From contig CM039182.1 in assembly GCA_008360975.2 (NCBI GenBank), positions 59,957,516 to 60,021,515 on the forward strand: DNA of 64,000 nt, given 5' to 3'. Within the stretch, counting starts at the first letter, position 1. Each line of letters begins with the position of its first letter. The stretch is from Lichenostomus cassidix (Eukaryota > Chordata > Aves > Passeriformes > Meliphagidae). A program made the translations under genes and the position numbers. Positions 1-12,533 of the stretch are shown piece by piece. The notes under the pieces were generated by a model. That model was not told the DNA's origin. It was given only the letters and a program-made list of their open reading frames with translations, and did no database searches.

Positions 1-3000
1 CAGCTAATTTTAGTAGCCCTCAGCATGTATCTTTACACCATATCCCACATGGAACAGAAGCTTCACTGACACCTGGGGAAACTTCATCAGGAGAGAGTCC
101 CTGTGAAGCTGTAACTGAAGCAGGACACTTGGGGAACTAAGAGTGCCTGTTGTGCCTTTCCCTTTCATCCTATGCTGACCTGTTCTGGAAATCAATAAAT
201 GCCTAAGGTTTGGACATGGACTTTTTCATAGCATTTAATTTTCTTGCTCTGGGACATCTTCAGAAAATCTCCACACTTGGCCCAGGTGCTTTCTGCCTTG
301 ATCATTAGCAACCCCTCCCAGGAAATGTGATTTTTCATGTTCCTTTGCTCTGCCTGGAGCTCAACAAACATCACAGCCTCCGCACAAGCTGGGGGAAAAG
401 AAAGTCCTTCTGTGTCTTACCCTTCTGGCAACTCACCCAGTAGGAGTATCCTCACCTTTCAGGGTGAGTATCTGATGCTCTGGGGATCAGAGGCGAAAGC
501 CTTATTGCTTGTTGTTCATGATTGTGAGTATTTGTGGCCAACAGTGACAAAACAGCTGCAGTGTAGTGTGAAGGGCAGCCTTGCTGGTTCTGACAACTGA
601 TTCATGCAAGTTGCATTGAAAGTACATAAACTGCCATAGAAAGTGCATCTGAATGCTTAACTTAATGATCAGGGTGTTTATCTGGCCAAATACAAAACTC
701 AGACTCAGTGATGAGGGCAGGCAGCTGGAGAGAGAAGTGCGGGCTGTAATCCCTCCTCCAGGGACCATTTAAAAATTGTAGATTGAATAATCATTGAAGT
801 AAAATTGCTATCCAGGCTTCTCATTCCAGTGAATTGCAGAGCTGGAAGGACACTCATTGAATTAGAGAGCAAGGTTGCATATGTATTTCTAAACATGTCA
901 GGAAGAGAGGGAGAGAACTGGGAGAAATGCCCTGTGGAAAAACTTGCACTCAACTAGTGTAGTCTCATGAGAAATGGGAGATGGATCCAGAATAAGGGTT
1001 AAACTGAACATGTTGTGTTTGTGCATTGTTTCTTGTTGCCTCCAAGGAATTCACATTGCAGGGAGGGAAAGATTCCTTACTCAGTTGGTTTTCAAAAGTC
1101 ATGGACTTGAACTCTTGTGTTCATGACAAACCATTTCCAGAACTTTGGAGTAAGAGGCCTGAATTCCCAGAAATGGTGTGTTTGAAGGCACAGCCTTCAG
1201 AGCACAATTATTGCTGCTTAGCTCAGAGAGTTGAGTGTGTCTCCAGCTGTGAGATCTACGCCTTATCCCTTATTTTCCCATCCAGCCTTGCTGCAGCTGG
1301 GGATGTGGACCCAGCTGGGACACTTGTGTGGGCCAAGACCATATAAAGTGGGGTGATGGAGAAGTGTTCAAGAACCTCCACATGAGCATAATCTTCAACA
1401 CCTCATTATTTATAAACATGTTTTAGGATTACATACCTGAGACATCCTGAGCTATTGATGATGGTTGGTTGTCAGAGGTGTAAACACCACAGCATGATTT
1501 CCAATAATTTCTCAGGTGGTCATGACTAAAGTCATTCCACTAAAGGAAAGGTAAGTACATGTGGAGTTCTAATTGCAGATAACTTTTTTCATAGAAGTCT
1601 TCTACTGAAAGCTTTAGCAGTAGCTAAATGCTGGTGCTAACATTGGATCTAGTAATGGCAGTAAAGCAGCTGTTTTGGAAGAGGGGACACCCTCTTTTCA
1701 GAAGGCAAAGTAATAATAGTACATTGCACAAACACCTCTCTGGTAATCTGGCAAGCTCTCTGAGTCAGGGATTACTTTTCATACCTCATTTTATGTGTTT
1801 TATCACCTGTAAAGGGTACATTTCTCTGAAGTACATAGAGAAAAAAAATATTGGTAAGACTCAGTTTTCTTCTTTAGCAAGAGCCAGGAAATTTCCTTCC
1901 AATCCTTCAAAATCCTATGAAGCTGAACTACCATTACTACAGCTGAATTTTTGTCCAAGTACAACATACACTGAAATTTCTTAGGTGGTCTCCTTCACTG
2001 GAGATGTAAGTCCTTCCTAGACATTAATGTGTGCTTTTGACAGCACAGATTTGAGGTGTGGGATCAGATAGTTGTCTCAGTTTCAAAATTAGGAACGTGG
2101 GGCCATCAGTGATTTTCCCAGGAGCAAAAGGTAAGCCAGAAAAAAAGGGGAAGTCAACTTCTGTCAGAAAAGTTCCAGACCAGAATAGTTTAATACAAAG
2201 GCCAAGGCATGGGATCTTCTATCTTTTCGCTCAATCACTAAATTACTTTTGTTTCCAGTGAATTTAGTTTGTCATTTCTTGTGCTGGTGAGAGCCTGAAG
2301 CCTAGGAGGTTCTCATGGCTGCAAATTGAGGCTAGTCCTGTGGATTCCCAGTCTATTTTTCAAATCACCAAATTTCTTCTTTGAGCCAAGTCAGTGTTGA
2401 GAGGTTAATGCTCAGAGTTGTGATTTCAGAGGTTACATGAAGTCTTGGGAAGTCTTCTGATGTAATTTGGAATTTAGGACTGAAAATTTTGAAATTACAA
2501 CTTTGGATATGCAGCATTCATCTGAGTTTCCAGGGCTTCTGAAGACTAGCCTGCTCCTAGCCATTGAGCACTATAATCCTTTGCCTACATCCTTCATACT
2601 ACTGACATTCCACTTACAAAAACACTAGTAAATGACTGGTGGAGTCAGATGCTGATTTATTTAGGTCTCAGATTGCTTATGTGAAATTAGATGGCATGCG
2701 GAATATCAGAATACTGCTAAATTAAAAAAATATAAGCAATCAGTATTGCTGGTGTAGCTGGACTTTAACATTCATAAAATTAGCTTTTCAATCCCTGTAA
2801 AAGGACAGTTATGATTTTAGCAGTGTTTTTTCTTGTTGAATATTATAATGGCTGTTCCCACTGAGCAGTGTTACCAAAATACAAATTTAAAGATGCAAAG
2901 CACAGGTGTATGTGTTTGTATGCTGGAGGAAAGGCTTTCATTTACAACAAGTTTAGTTTCTGTAATCCAATAAGCATTTTCTGTGAGCAGAGAACAAGTT
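1..3000. other. AT-rich noncoding stretch, no gene recognised
   Basis: No gene, RNA or repeat family is recognised. Open frames at 1026-1346 (+, 106 codons) and 1628-1984 (+, 118 codons) resemble no known protein and lack convincing splice or promoter context. An AATAAA lies at 194-199 (+) and a TATA-like ATATAAAG with a GTGGGG flank near 1340-1350. Each is isolated, so neither is called as functional. The stretch reads as intergenic or intronic DNA. Confidence 0.6.
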
Positions 3001-3038
3001 TGATGCTAAACAGTTTTAAAAGAACTTAGTTATAAGAC

Positions 3039-3096
3039 AGGTTTTACTGAAAGAGGCAATATGTTTTTATGCCTCTTTCAATTATGGCCAAAACCT
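3039..3096. other. imperfect hairpin (11-bp perfect inner stem)
   Basis: The arms TGAAAGAGGCA (3048-3058) and TGCCTCTTTCA (3070-3080) are exact reverse complements around an 11-nt loop. After a 2/9-nt internal loop the stem resumes with AGGTTTT (3039-3045) pairing with AAAACCT (3090-3096). The fold spans about 58 nt. It is shorter and more interrupted than a typical pre-miRNA, so a microRNA is only a weak possibility; a relic of a small inverted-repeat element is another. Confidence 0.45.
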
Positions 3097-3099
3097 TTT

Positions 3100-5370
3100 T
3101 TGGCTGTGAATGCAATGCTTTATAAACTTGCCTCTAAGAGGAAAATGTGGTCCACTTCCAGTACATGCATACATACCCTTGAAAAGTGCAATGCTTGCAG
3201 TGCCAAGTTTCATTCTTAACATACAGCAACATAAATATTGCTCTCTTCACACCTATCGTTGTGTTATAATTGCGTTAGCCTATGTGGTGCAAAAGGGTGT
3301 TTCCAGTAACAGCAAAAGAAATTTAGAAATAATAAAGCTGTCAGTGTTAACAGTGATTGTTGACAAGACACATGTAAACCTAATTAAAAATAGAGAAAAT
3401 TTCACTTGTCAAAAACCAGAATAATGCAAGTTTGGGATTTTCTACTTCCCATCAGATATATTTCTTGCAGTGAATTTAATGATTTTTTTAAAGATAGACT
3501 ATTTTTCTCCTTTTCCCTTTCTCTTTTCCTCCCACACTGCCAAACCTGAGACCAAAAAATGGCCTTTTACAATCAACTGAAGAAAACTGATCCTCACTAT
3601 AAGGAGCTTTCAGTTCTCTTTAAGGTTTAAAGATCAAGATTTTTTCCTATGTATTTATTACAAAAATTGGAGCTCTGCTATTACTTAGTAAGCTTGAAAG
3701 AAAGGCATGCTCCAATGAATCCTATATAACATACCTGTTCTTCCAGCCTTACAAGTAATGGCAGTAGTCTCATTTTGCTTTAAATATATAAAAGGCTCTG
3801 ATTCAAAGAAGGAAGATTCTCAATAGTTGACTGGTTTCTAAATAGGCATTTTGAGCCTTAATGGGCATAACATTAGGTATACGGATGGACTCAGTGATCT
3901 CAAATGTCCTTTCCAACCCAGATGATTCCATGAGCATTGTTTATGAGGTCTGAATTTTGAGTTGCTGAGAACGGATGTGCTGCCTGTGATTTCTGTTGTG
4001 CTGCCCAAGTTCATGAGAGCATGGGATTTGACTCTAAGTATCTATCACATGGACTCAGGATCTGCTTTAGTTTAAATCTCAATAAAGTTCTGTCCGTCTT
4101 CACTTAGGAATCTATCAGAGTAAGAGTATGAAAGTCATTTAAAATAATTACTTTTTCCTTTTTAATGATCTCTGTAGGATAGCTCACAAGAAAAAAAGTA
4201 GAATAACATTAAACTTTTATTAGTTGAAGATGTGTTGCTCATTAAACTAATTAGATGATTTAAAATCTTCAAATATATAAAAGGAATTTTTTAGGAAGAT
4301 TATTTTAGGGCTAAACTTGCTAAAAGGGGAAGGTCAGTACAAATGCAAGGTAGAGTGCTATGGACATATCTATGCCAATGATAATGTTAAAAGGTCTTTC
4401 AACATAAGGAATAGATGTTACCTGTTAATTTTTTGAAGATATTATAATTAATATCTTAAATATAATAAATTTGGTAGCCTGTTAATAGTTGTTTATAACT
4501 GTTGGATGGTGGTGGGTTTTTTGTTTCTGTTTTTTTATAAATTATAAGATTGTACTGTCTGCTATGCATTGAAAGTAATCTAATATTCTCAGATAAAAGA
4601 GCATAATTGTTGATAAAATTAAGAAACAAGTAGAGAAAACATGAACTGCACATCGACGAGGATATCACTTGGCTTACAGAATATATTAGATATGCTCCTA
4701 CAGAGCCTTATTTTAATTTTTTATTTGGCTTACCCGATATTTTCTTCATAGGTTTAATTATAAATGTCTGCGAATATGTGAAAAATGATTAAAATATTTT
4801 TGAGATGTCAAAAAACTAATTTAAGAGCAAAACAATATAAACAAAATGGAGAAAATGTGCTGTGCTTTAAATGAAGTCTGTAATGTACTCTAATAAAGCC
4901 TCAGAAGCTTCAGGTAGAGAAGATATGCTCCCTGACTAAAAAAAAAAAAAAAAAATATATAGCAAAAACCTTTTTCTCCAGTTAAAAAACCACTTCCAAC
5001 TGTGTATCTCTTTTATAATTGTTGATGGCCTTACTAACACCTAAACCAGAAATCTCTTAAATGTCAACAATACTTACAATGTTACAGAGAAATCACAGAG
5101 CAAAAATATTTTATTTCAACTGAAATGGAAAAAGAAAGTAGTTACCCTCTTATTCAGCTCATGAGGAAGACTGAACATGCAATGGCGTTTATATTTGTTA
5201 TTATCATTGTTTTTATTTTCCTCATCTTTACGTTAGAAATTCAGTTCTGTTTTCTACACTTTTCTGATGTTCTCCAGTAAATTTGAACAGATTTTGTGAT
5301 ACTTTGGATCACAGGTGGAGTAATATACAAGAAAACTATATGAAGTGCTTTATGTGTTTTTTCTCCATAG
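3100..5370. other. AT-rich noncoding stretch
   Basis: This stretch has no recognisable gene. It holds the short CR1 tail at about 3879-3934 and an 18-base A run at 4938-4955 followed by TATAT. The only longer open frame (3110-3424, +) is not recognisable. The rest is unremarkable AT-rich DNA. Confidence 0.6.
3879..3934 (+). mobile_element. CR1 LINE 3'-tail fragment
   Basis: The run GGATGGACTCAGTGATCTCA, then TGTCCTTTCCAACCCAGATG and ATTCCATGA, has the order of the conserved 3' end of avian CR1 LINEs: a 'ttggactcgatgatct' motif, then 'ccttccaaccca', then the ATTCTATGA-type terminal repeat. Only the last ~55 bp is recognisable, as is common for 5'-truncated CR1 insertions. It is old, with many substitutions. 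The call rests on remembered family motifs, not on an alignment. Confidence 0.7.
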
Positions 5371-5446
5371 CTTTACAGAAGGGAGGTTTGAACCATGCTG
5401 GACTTTTTACCAAAGAAAATTTAGGAGTCTTCAGTGGAATAAAGAG
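5371..5446 (+). other. candidate 76-nt internal exon, unknown transcript
   Basis: A good acceptor (pyrimidine-rich stretch ending TTTTTTCTCCATAG at 5370) is followed by 76 nt and a near-consensus donor, AAAGAG|GTAAGATT, with GT at 5447-5448. Two of the three frames are open across the segment; the first frame contains a TGA. Neither translation resembles a protein I know, so the unit could be a lncRNA exon, an exon of an unrecognised gene, or a chance pairing of splice-like sites. No partner exon was identified on this strand nearby. Confidence 0.25.
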
Positions 5447-5449
5447 GTA

Positions 5450-8090
5450 AGATTAACATGAAATTCTGAACACGTCATGTTTATTTCCCTAAGGATGTAA
5501 CTTATGGCTTTTGGCACGTGTTGTGCCAACAGCAGCGTGTTACATCTTCTGTGGGAATACCCCTAGGAATACACCACAGAGGAATAATTTTAAACCTTGG
5601 AGTAAGGCTGCTTCTATGATGAGTTATTGGATGGAGCTTTGAGTCAGCAGCAACTTGATTTAATATTACTAGATCCTGTGAAATTTTCATAGATTTTAAG
5701 ATGAGGGCAGCAGAGGGGGCAGCCTCATTATTTCTCCTTGAAACATTCAATGGAACATAGAAGCATTTTGAAGTTGTGGGTTAATTGTTTGGCTTAAAGT
5801 GTAATTTATTTTTCAGTGCTGAATTAGCAATACTTAGGCATATTATTCATGCTTTAGTAGAGAAAACAGATTAGTTAAACTCCAGGAATTAAATTCTTAA
5901 AGGTTACATTTTGAAAACAAATGTGTATGAAAAAGAAGGCAAACTATAACAAGACATAGGTTGTCTATACATGAATTAAGCATCTGTTTGTATTACTATT
6001 GAAATTATTGACATTAGACCGTGATTGCAGGGATATTTTCTATACTGTTTGATCGTCATTCGGGTCAGACAGCATTTCACCTTCTTTCTCATCCTGAAAC
6101 CACTTGCAGTTTGTTCCTCTGTTTCATTCCTGTGTACCAGAATGGCAACTTCATTGACGTAAAAATTAGGAAAGTTTGGGTTAACAATTGCGTCTCTACA
6201 GATGTATTCAAACAGAGACATGCTTCAATGAATACACTAGTAAGAGATCAAATTCTAATTGTGCTTGCTTCTGCGAGTGTGAGGAACTGTGGGCTACAAT
6301 TCCCTGGATAAACTGCACAGTTACTTTCTCTACTTAAGCCAATGAATAAAGTGAATTTATTAATATTTATTGGAAGCATGTACAGGCTTAAAGACAGGTA
6401 GATGTATGCAGTAAAACACCTTTGGATCTGGGAATATTAACCCATTGTAGCTCTACAAATGAGTATTTATAAAAATTCCACGACAGCTGTCAGTTTCCAT
6501 GCCGTCATTCTCCTTCCTGAGTCCTTTCTGTCTCAGCAGTATAACATAGATAATAATGGTGATGAATAGGTTCGATATTTAGTTCAGAGTATATAGTAAC
6601 ATGAGAGTTGTCTTTCTCCTCAGTTTTGTCAAAAACCTATGATAATTTTCATTAAAACTGCAATCCATCCCCATGGTCTAAGGACAGAATAGAGCAAGTA
6701 GTCAGTGTATGTCACAGGAGCAAGTCATGGTCTTGCGTTGCAATAAGCACCAAAATGCTGGAATCTCAAAGAAACCACTGCTTTTAGTTTATTTTAAAGT
6801 AATATGTTTTTTTTTACCTTGACCAGAGCAAGATTTTTTTTGTTAACATTTTGTGGTAAAAATATATGCTTAAAGGACATTTCTGTAACAGGGTTAAATA
6901 CAGCAGAAATCTGGTAGTTGAGCATCCATGTAGGCAGCATCACTGTGCTGAGGAATGGACAACTTGCATGACTTTCACATTAAGCTGTAAGCTCCCATGA
7001 GTTTCCAGGACAGCTAACACAGTTTAACTCATGTCTTTTGGTAGTCATGGCTGGTCAGCATTACTCTGGACTCTCCTTTGTCTTTCTATCACCTCCCTCC
7101 CCTGATACAGAGCACCCTGGCCCCATTTTGCCTATTCATGGACAGAGAGACTGCTAACGCTTTTCATTAATTTAAAGGAATTCCACTGTAATGAGGTTTG
7201 TGTCAAATGGTAGATGTTGAAATTAACTTTGAATGGAGTTTGAACATGACTTTGTTATTGTATATGCGGGGGACCTTAACGCTTTCTTTGAATTGCATTG
7301 GCTTTATGATTTCCAATAAATAGTTGCTTATATTGAAATTATTGGGAAAAAATCTGCAATATATTTATATTATCCTGAAAAATCAAGATAACGCAATTAA
7401 ACTTGTGTTTTCCGGCCTTTGATATAATAGTAATGAACATAGCAGAGAAAATGAATCAACAGCTGGAAGCTCCGGATGCCCATGGCCTTTTGTCATCATT
7501 TTCTTTTGTATTTAGCATGCAGAATGTGATCAAGATTGCACACCAATATTTTTATTACAAAGTGTTGTTGCTGACTTATAGTCAACAAGTTCTTCTGAGG
7601 TTTCATATTCACACTTCTGTTTTCGCTGCTGTTGAGCTGCAACATTTGCTGTATCTTGAGCACAGCTGTGAATTACAATTGTGCCTGGAAGCGCAGGCAC
7701 TGAACCAAGGAAGAGAGGAAAACTGCCTTCAGATTTATGCATTTTTTCATATTGGGACTCAGATAAGTTCCTTCTAGGAAAGTTCATTTTAAAGAATTCC
7801 TTTCAAAGCAGGTAAGTGAGCCAAGGAGGCCTGTCTTAGACTGCTCTTCAGATTTTTCTTCAAGTTAATGAAACTGCAATGTTTCCAATAGAAATAGCAT
7901 ATTTCTCATGTAGCATAAAACCAAATTTCCTTGGCCATGCCTGTGTTAGGAGTTCAGTTGTTAATGCAGTGTTTCTTGTAAGCTCACCCTATAGGATGAT
8001 CTCTGTGCTATCATTTTCCTTCTGAAGCCTGACATACACTGTTCACCCTGCTCACTCTTATGAGAACAAGAGCAGAATCACCTAACACCA
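5450..8090. other. AT-rich noncoding stretch
   Basis: No gene was recognised. Open frames at 6021-6311 (+) and 7403-7777 (+, 124 codons) show no family features. A donor-like CAG|GTAAGT at 7811-7816 has no convincing acceptor at a useful distance. There are no repeats beyond short T runs. Confidence 0.6.
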
Positions 8091-8093
8091 GCA

Positions 8094-8134
8094 TCCTTTT
8101 TCTTTTTTTTTTCTTTTCTTTCTTTTTTTTTTTT
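8094..8134 (+). repeat. 41-nt pure pyrimidine tract
   Basis: An uninterrupted C/T run, mostly T with scattered C, extends from 8094 to 8134. It is a simple low-complexity repeat. It could serve as a polypyrimidine tract, but the nearest downstream AG is not followed by anything exon-like. Confidence 0.85.
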
Positions 8135-8299
8135 AACAACCAGGCCCTTAGCCCTCTTTTCACTTTGCTTCCATTAGTAGCAAATCCCCCTTGTCCTTTT
8201 TAATTTTTAATTACCATTGTTTGTTCACCTTTGTTTTACCCATGACATCTTCAATTTAAACAGTATCAGAGAGGTTGATGTGAACAGTTTTCTTTTCAG

Positions 8300-8760
8300 C
8301 TTAAGTGACTGCAGCTCGTTTAGTTGTTAATTATGCAGGGAGGTTTGCATGGCTGCGGCTGGTAATTTGAATATGCTCCCAATGTCAGGTCTGTATCTGG
8401 ACGGCTGAGCTTGTAAAAGGATTATGATGTATATATGGTTCATGGCTAAGAGGGCTAATGAAAGTACCTCATTTAATCAAACACAATTAATTAAATGAAC
8501 TTATGATATTAACCCATCTTTCCGTGCATGTATAATTTATATTAATTGATCTGCTGCATTGAAGTTGACCAATCAGGTAGGCTGCTGACAGCCTAAGGAA
8601 GAAGGAAGTACCATTAGCATTAGTTTGATGCAAACCATAATTGATGGGTCAGTGTGTTTTAGGGATGTAGCAAAAGCTTTGTTAATTGTCATAAGAAGTT
8701 CAAATTGATTGTGTCTGCATTAGTACATAAATTTAAATTGATTAATGTTTTGTTCTAAAA
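8300..8760. promoter_or_regulatory. candidate enhancer block rich in homeodomain (TAAT) cores
   Basis: About a dozen TAAT/ATTA cores occur in 460 bp, including GTTAATTATGCA, ACAATTAATTAAATG, TATTAATTGATC, CATAATTGATGG, GTTAATTGTC and GATTAATG. There is also an ideal NF-Y/CCAAT box, GACCAATCAG, at 8567-8576. The block has no repeat signature and no open frame. Clusters like this are common in vertebrate developmental enhancers, but AT-rich DNA also produces TAAT by chance. This is an inference from motif content; no conservation data were available. Confidence 0.3.
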
Positions 8761-9012
8761 TTAATGTCTATACTGCATGGGTGATACAATGCTTTATTTA
8801 TTGGATTCATTAATGCAGTCTCAGGAAAAATAGTGTTGAAGTTAGGTAAGCGGAGATAGATCGTTAAGGATGAGTTCAGTGGAGCCATGTGGGAGACAGC
8901 ATTCCCACATGGAGCCTGAGCCCTCCTGCACCGATGGCCATGTGTGAAACACTGTCCAGAGACCATGGAGGTTGATATTTAATTAGAGCTTTTTTAAAGA
9001 CATTAGTGACAT

Positions 9013-9033
9013 GGGGGAGGGGATGGGAGGGGG
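9013..9033 (+). other. canonical G-quadruplex motif
   Basis: Four G runs (5, 4, 3 and 5 bases at 9013-9017, 9019-9022, 9025-9027 and 9029-9033) are separated by loops of 1, 2 and 1 bases. This satisfies the G3+N1-7 rule with very short loops, which favours a stable parallel quadruplex. It lies in otherwise AT-rich DNA about 250 bp beyond the homeodomain-motif block. Confidence 0.75.
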
Positions 9034-9039
9034 AAGCCA

Positions 9040-12000
9040 ACACCCTTTCTAATAGAGCAAATTCTAAGAAGAAGTACAAAGGAAGCGTAGAACTGGCTGG
9101 TTATCTAAAATGTGGTAAAGTCCCTCCCTAGTCTAGATCAGCATTGTCCCTAGAATATTTCCTGTAAACCTGTTTTGTACAAGTGCTGCAGACAGCTTGT
9201 AATGTGTCTTCAGCTGAATAGGAAACTGAAATTATACCACAGCAGGTTTGTTACTCAATCATTTTGTCTGTCACTCTTCAGCATTTGCCAGCATAGGGAA
9301 AGCCAGAGGTATTTTGTGTTTGACAGTCACTATGTTTTAATAAATATTTGCATTGCACATGTTTGATTCTTGTGCTGTAGCACAGGATGCTTTGGCATGT
9401 TTTATGGCTCTGGCAGTTGAATATAATTTTCCCTTCTTATGCCAGCTTATTATAGCACCTTATATTTCAGTTTGCTTTACTTTTGACGCAAAATTTTAAA
9501 GGAACAAAGAGGAGTAGAAGATCTGCAGAGAAGTCACATTAATTCATTTATAACCCTTCCTTTTTCTTACCAAAGGAAACTTAACATCTGTTTCTCATAA
9601 ACTGATTTAAATAGAAAATGTGTAATGCATCCTTTTACCAAATGGTTCTTTCTTTTATTGGAGGAATAAAGCAGTTTGACTGTTCTGCTTTTACTACAGT
9701 ACATTCATGCTCTTAGAAATGGGACATCTCCACTTTCACCAGGGCACAGTCTGAGCTTTGCACAGTAAAGAGGAGATTATATATCTTTCTCTGCTCTCTT
9801 ACTTGAAGTATGGTATACAATGTATTATTTACAGACAATTTCCTGGTTCTGTAATGGTTGGTTTATATTCAAATATCACTCCATGTGGTGGCACTAGTGA
9901 GTAGCAAACATCGTAATTGGTTCCTGGAGCACAACTCCTTTTCCTTTTAACTTTTCGAGATTGTGTTAATGGGTGCCTTGCACTCGTTTTCTATTGCCAG
10001 ATTTTAAGGACAGCTATTCAAAGCTAAGTCATATTGTTCTGAGGCAATCGTGATGAAGTGATGAGCTTTGTCATGTGCAGCAATGTTGGCAATACTTTTG
10101 ACAGTTTGGGCAAATTAAGTTCTTATTACTTCTTTAAATTATGTTTAGTGTTCCTCCTTTTTTCGCGGGCTTTATAACTGCAGTGTATCCTATGTAAGTG
10201 AAGATATACATGCAGACAGTTCTCATATTTCAGGTGAAAAAAGGACGGTGTTGTAAATTTTCATGTTTTGTTTACACCTTTGTTTGAACTCCTCCACAGT
10301 ATTACAGTTAATTACTACCAAAAGGAACATTCTCTTCAGTGAGCTGCTTTCCCAGCAGAGTGGCTTTTTGCTTTGCAAAGATTTTGCAATAATAACGCAT
10401 GAATATTTGACCCAGAGCCAACAGCAAGTGAAAAAACTCCTGCTGTGTAGAGAAAAGCATGAACAGCTCTCCTTTGCACTCTAAGAGCAAAGGGAATGGA
10501 AAATAAAATAGAAAAAGTTTGCCACTGAAATAATATGATAAATTAAGAACTAGTCTCAGTACACATGATGCACTTGAAAAGAAAAGCACTGACTACAGGC
10601 ATCTTGTGCCAGAGCAGAGCACTTTGGGATTCACTGTCCTAAATTAAGATACTTTTCTGTAATTTTTCCAAAATCACAACTATAAAAAGATGTATGTGTT
10701 GTTCATGGGCATGTTTTAGGATGGGAGGAAACAGGCTTGCGGGTCTGTGGAGGGGACTGGGAGGGTATCTTGGTTCTACAGCAATAATGTTGCTTATGCT
10801 TAGCAGACCTGTGAATGGGTTACAGATGTTCCAAGCATGGAAATTAACGTTATTTTTAAAAAACCAAGCACTTAACTATTAGCAGAATGCAGTGTTTCTT
10901 GGAGCAATTATTTTGTTAATTGTGTTGTGGTTTAGGTTGCAGACAGAGCTGTACTCTTTGCTGTACTCTTTGCTAACGATAGTATTATTTGGATTTAAGT
11001 GTGGGAGAGGTGGGAGAGCAGATAACTGGCTGTCTTTTGGAACATCTACAGTGAATCCAGGGTAGCAGAAAGGAGCTATTATAAAAAACACTGGAAACAG
11101 GAGGACAGAGAGATGAGTATTAAATAAGGAGGGAATAGCCCATGTCCTACTCAGGTCTTGCCATCAGATCTGCTCCTTGTTTTGCCATTGGTGTGTGGTG
11201 TGTGGTGAGAATGCTGGTTCTCAATCAGCTGTGGAGAAGAAAGCTTTAAGAAACATGACAATGCCTGTGTCCGGTGGGTTCCTTGCACATTATTCTTTCT
11301 GAAGCATTGTGAAAATCCATGAATTGGGCTGGCCATCCCCCAACTCCATTTCAAGGGTTCTGCCATCAGTAGGTGTCACTGCAGCTAGACAGAAATCCCA
11401 GTGTGCACAGGAAGATGCATATTCACCTCACCATAAAAAACTAAATCAATACAGCAAAAACATATAGCTTCTCCAGCACACGGCAAAACTCATGTAATAA
11501 GCTAGAGGCTTAAGTGTTGAAAATGAGTCAATACAGCTCTACTGAAAAGGTTGTTACGTAGTGAAAGAAGATTTTTTTCCCCATTGCCTCCCAAAATGCT
11601 TGTACTGGGATCTGTAGATAGGGTAGCATAATATTTACCTCAGCTAAATAGAGAAACATTTATTTTAAAAAGTAGTAAAACTATATGTGTGTAATGTGAA
11701 GAGGTGTGTATATGTTATTTGAAAATAAAATGACAGTATCATCACAAGAGAAAATAATTCTCATCTCTTATCTAACTTAAGCCACAACTTGAGTTTGTAG
11801 TCATAAAAACCCCAGAAAATGTTAGGTATTAGTAGAACAATATAAGGCATTAAAATATTTAGTCTCAGAGAGAAGCATATTCTCTGACCTTAGAATGTAT
11901 CTAAGCCTAAAAATGTAAATTAAGAAGAAAGTGATGCATCAGCATTAGTAAAATAAAGGGATTTTAACTGACTCCACACACAAGAAAGGTATTATAGGGG

Positions 12001-12500
12001 AAATAATCTAACACATTTGCTATTAACATTAAATATTTTTGCAGTTTCTGTTTTTTTAGTTATTGAAAATTCTTAAAATCAGTATCAAAAAGATAAAACA
12101 TTTCTCTAAAACCACATGATTTCCACAAACACTAGCCAGCTTCTTAAACTATTTTTTAATTATCATTCTGGTAGGGTAAATGTAACAGGAAAACATGGAT
12201 CAGAATTAAAAATGGGAAATGAAATTAAAGTGTCCTGAAGTTTCAGTTCAGAAATAATGTAAGACTAGCTTTTGTTCAATCGTTCAGTCTGTGCATTTAA
12301 AACACCAGTCCATTCTTAGCCAACTGCTAGCATTTTACAAAGTGCACTGTTATATTTTAAATTCTTACAGTATTGGTTTGTTTTTGCACAGAAAATGAAA
12401 TGAGATCTTGTTGGTTTAGAATTGCATGTTCAGTCAATACAAAAAAAGAAATATTCCATTTTTTTCATTTCTAACCCACAACATTTGGATGGGAAAGGAA
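9040..12500. other. AT-rich noncoding stretch
   Basis: No gene was recognised. The segment 9840-10130 is less repetitive in texture and may hold regulatory sequence, but no specific motif decides it. A 12-bp tandem duplication lies at 10949-10972. The remainder is AT-rich DNA with short open frames only. Confidence 0.55.
10949..10972 (+). repeat. 12-bp perfect tandem duplication
   Basis: CTGTACTCTTTG occurs twice in direct succession, followed by a further CT that begins a third copy. It looks like a local slippage duplication with no gene context. Confidence 0.9.
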
Positions 12501-12533
12501 GGATTAAGTTAAATTTGATAATTTAATATGGCA

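Noticed and set aside
1338..1352. TATA-like box with a GTGGGG flank similar to that in the LTR at 24.8 kb
   Set aside because: The neighbouring LTR landmarks are absent, so it is treated as a chance match.
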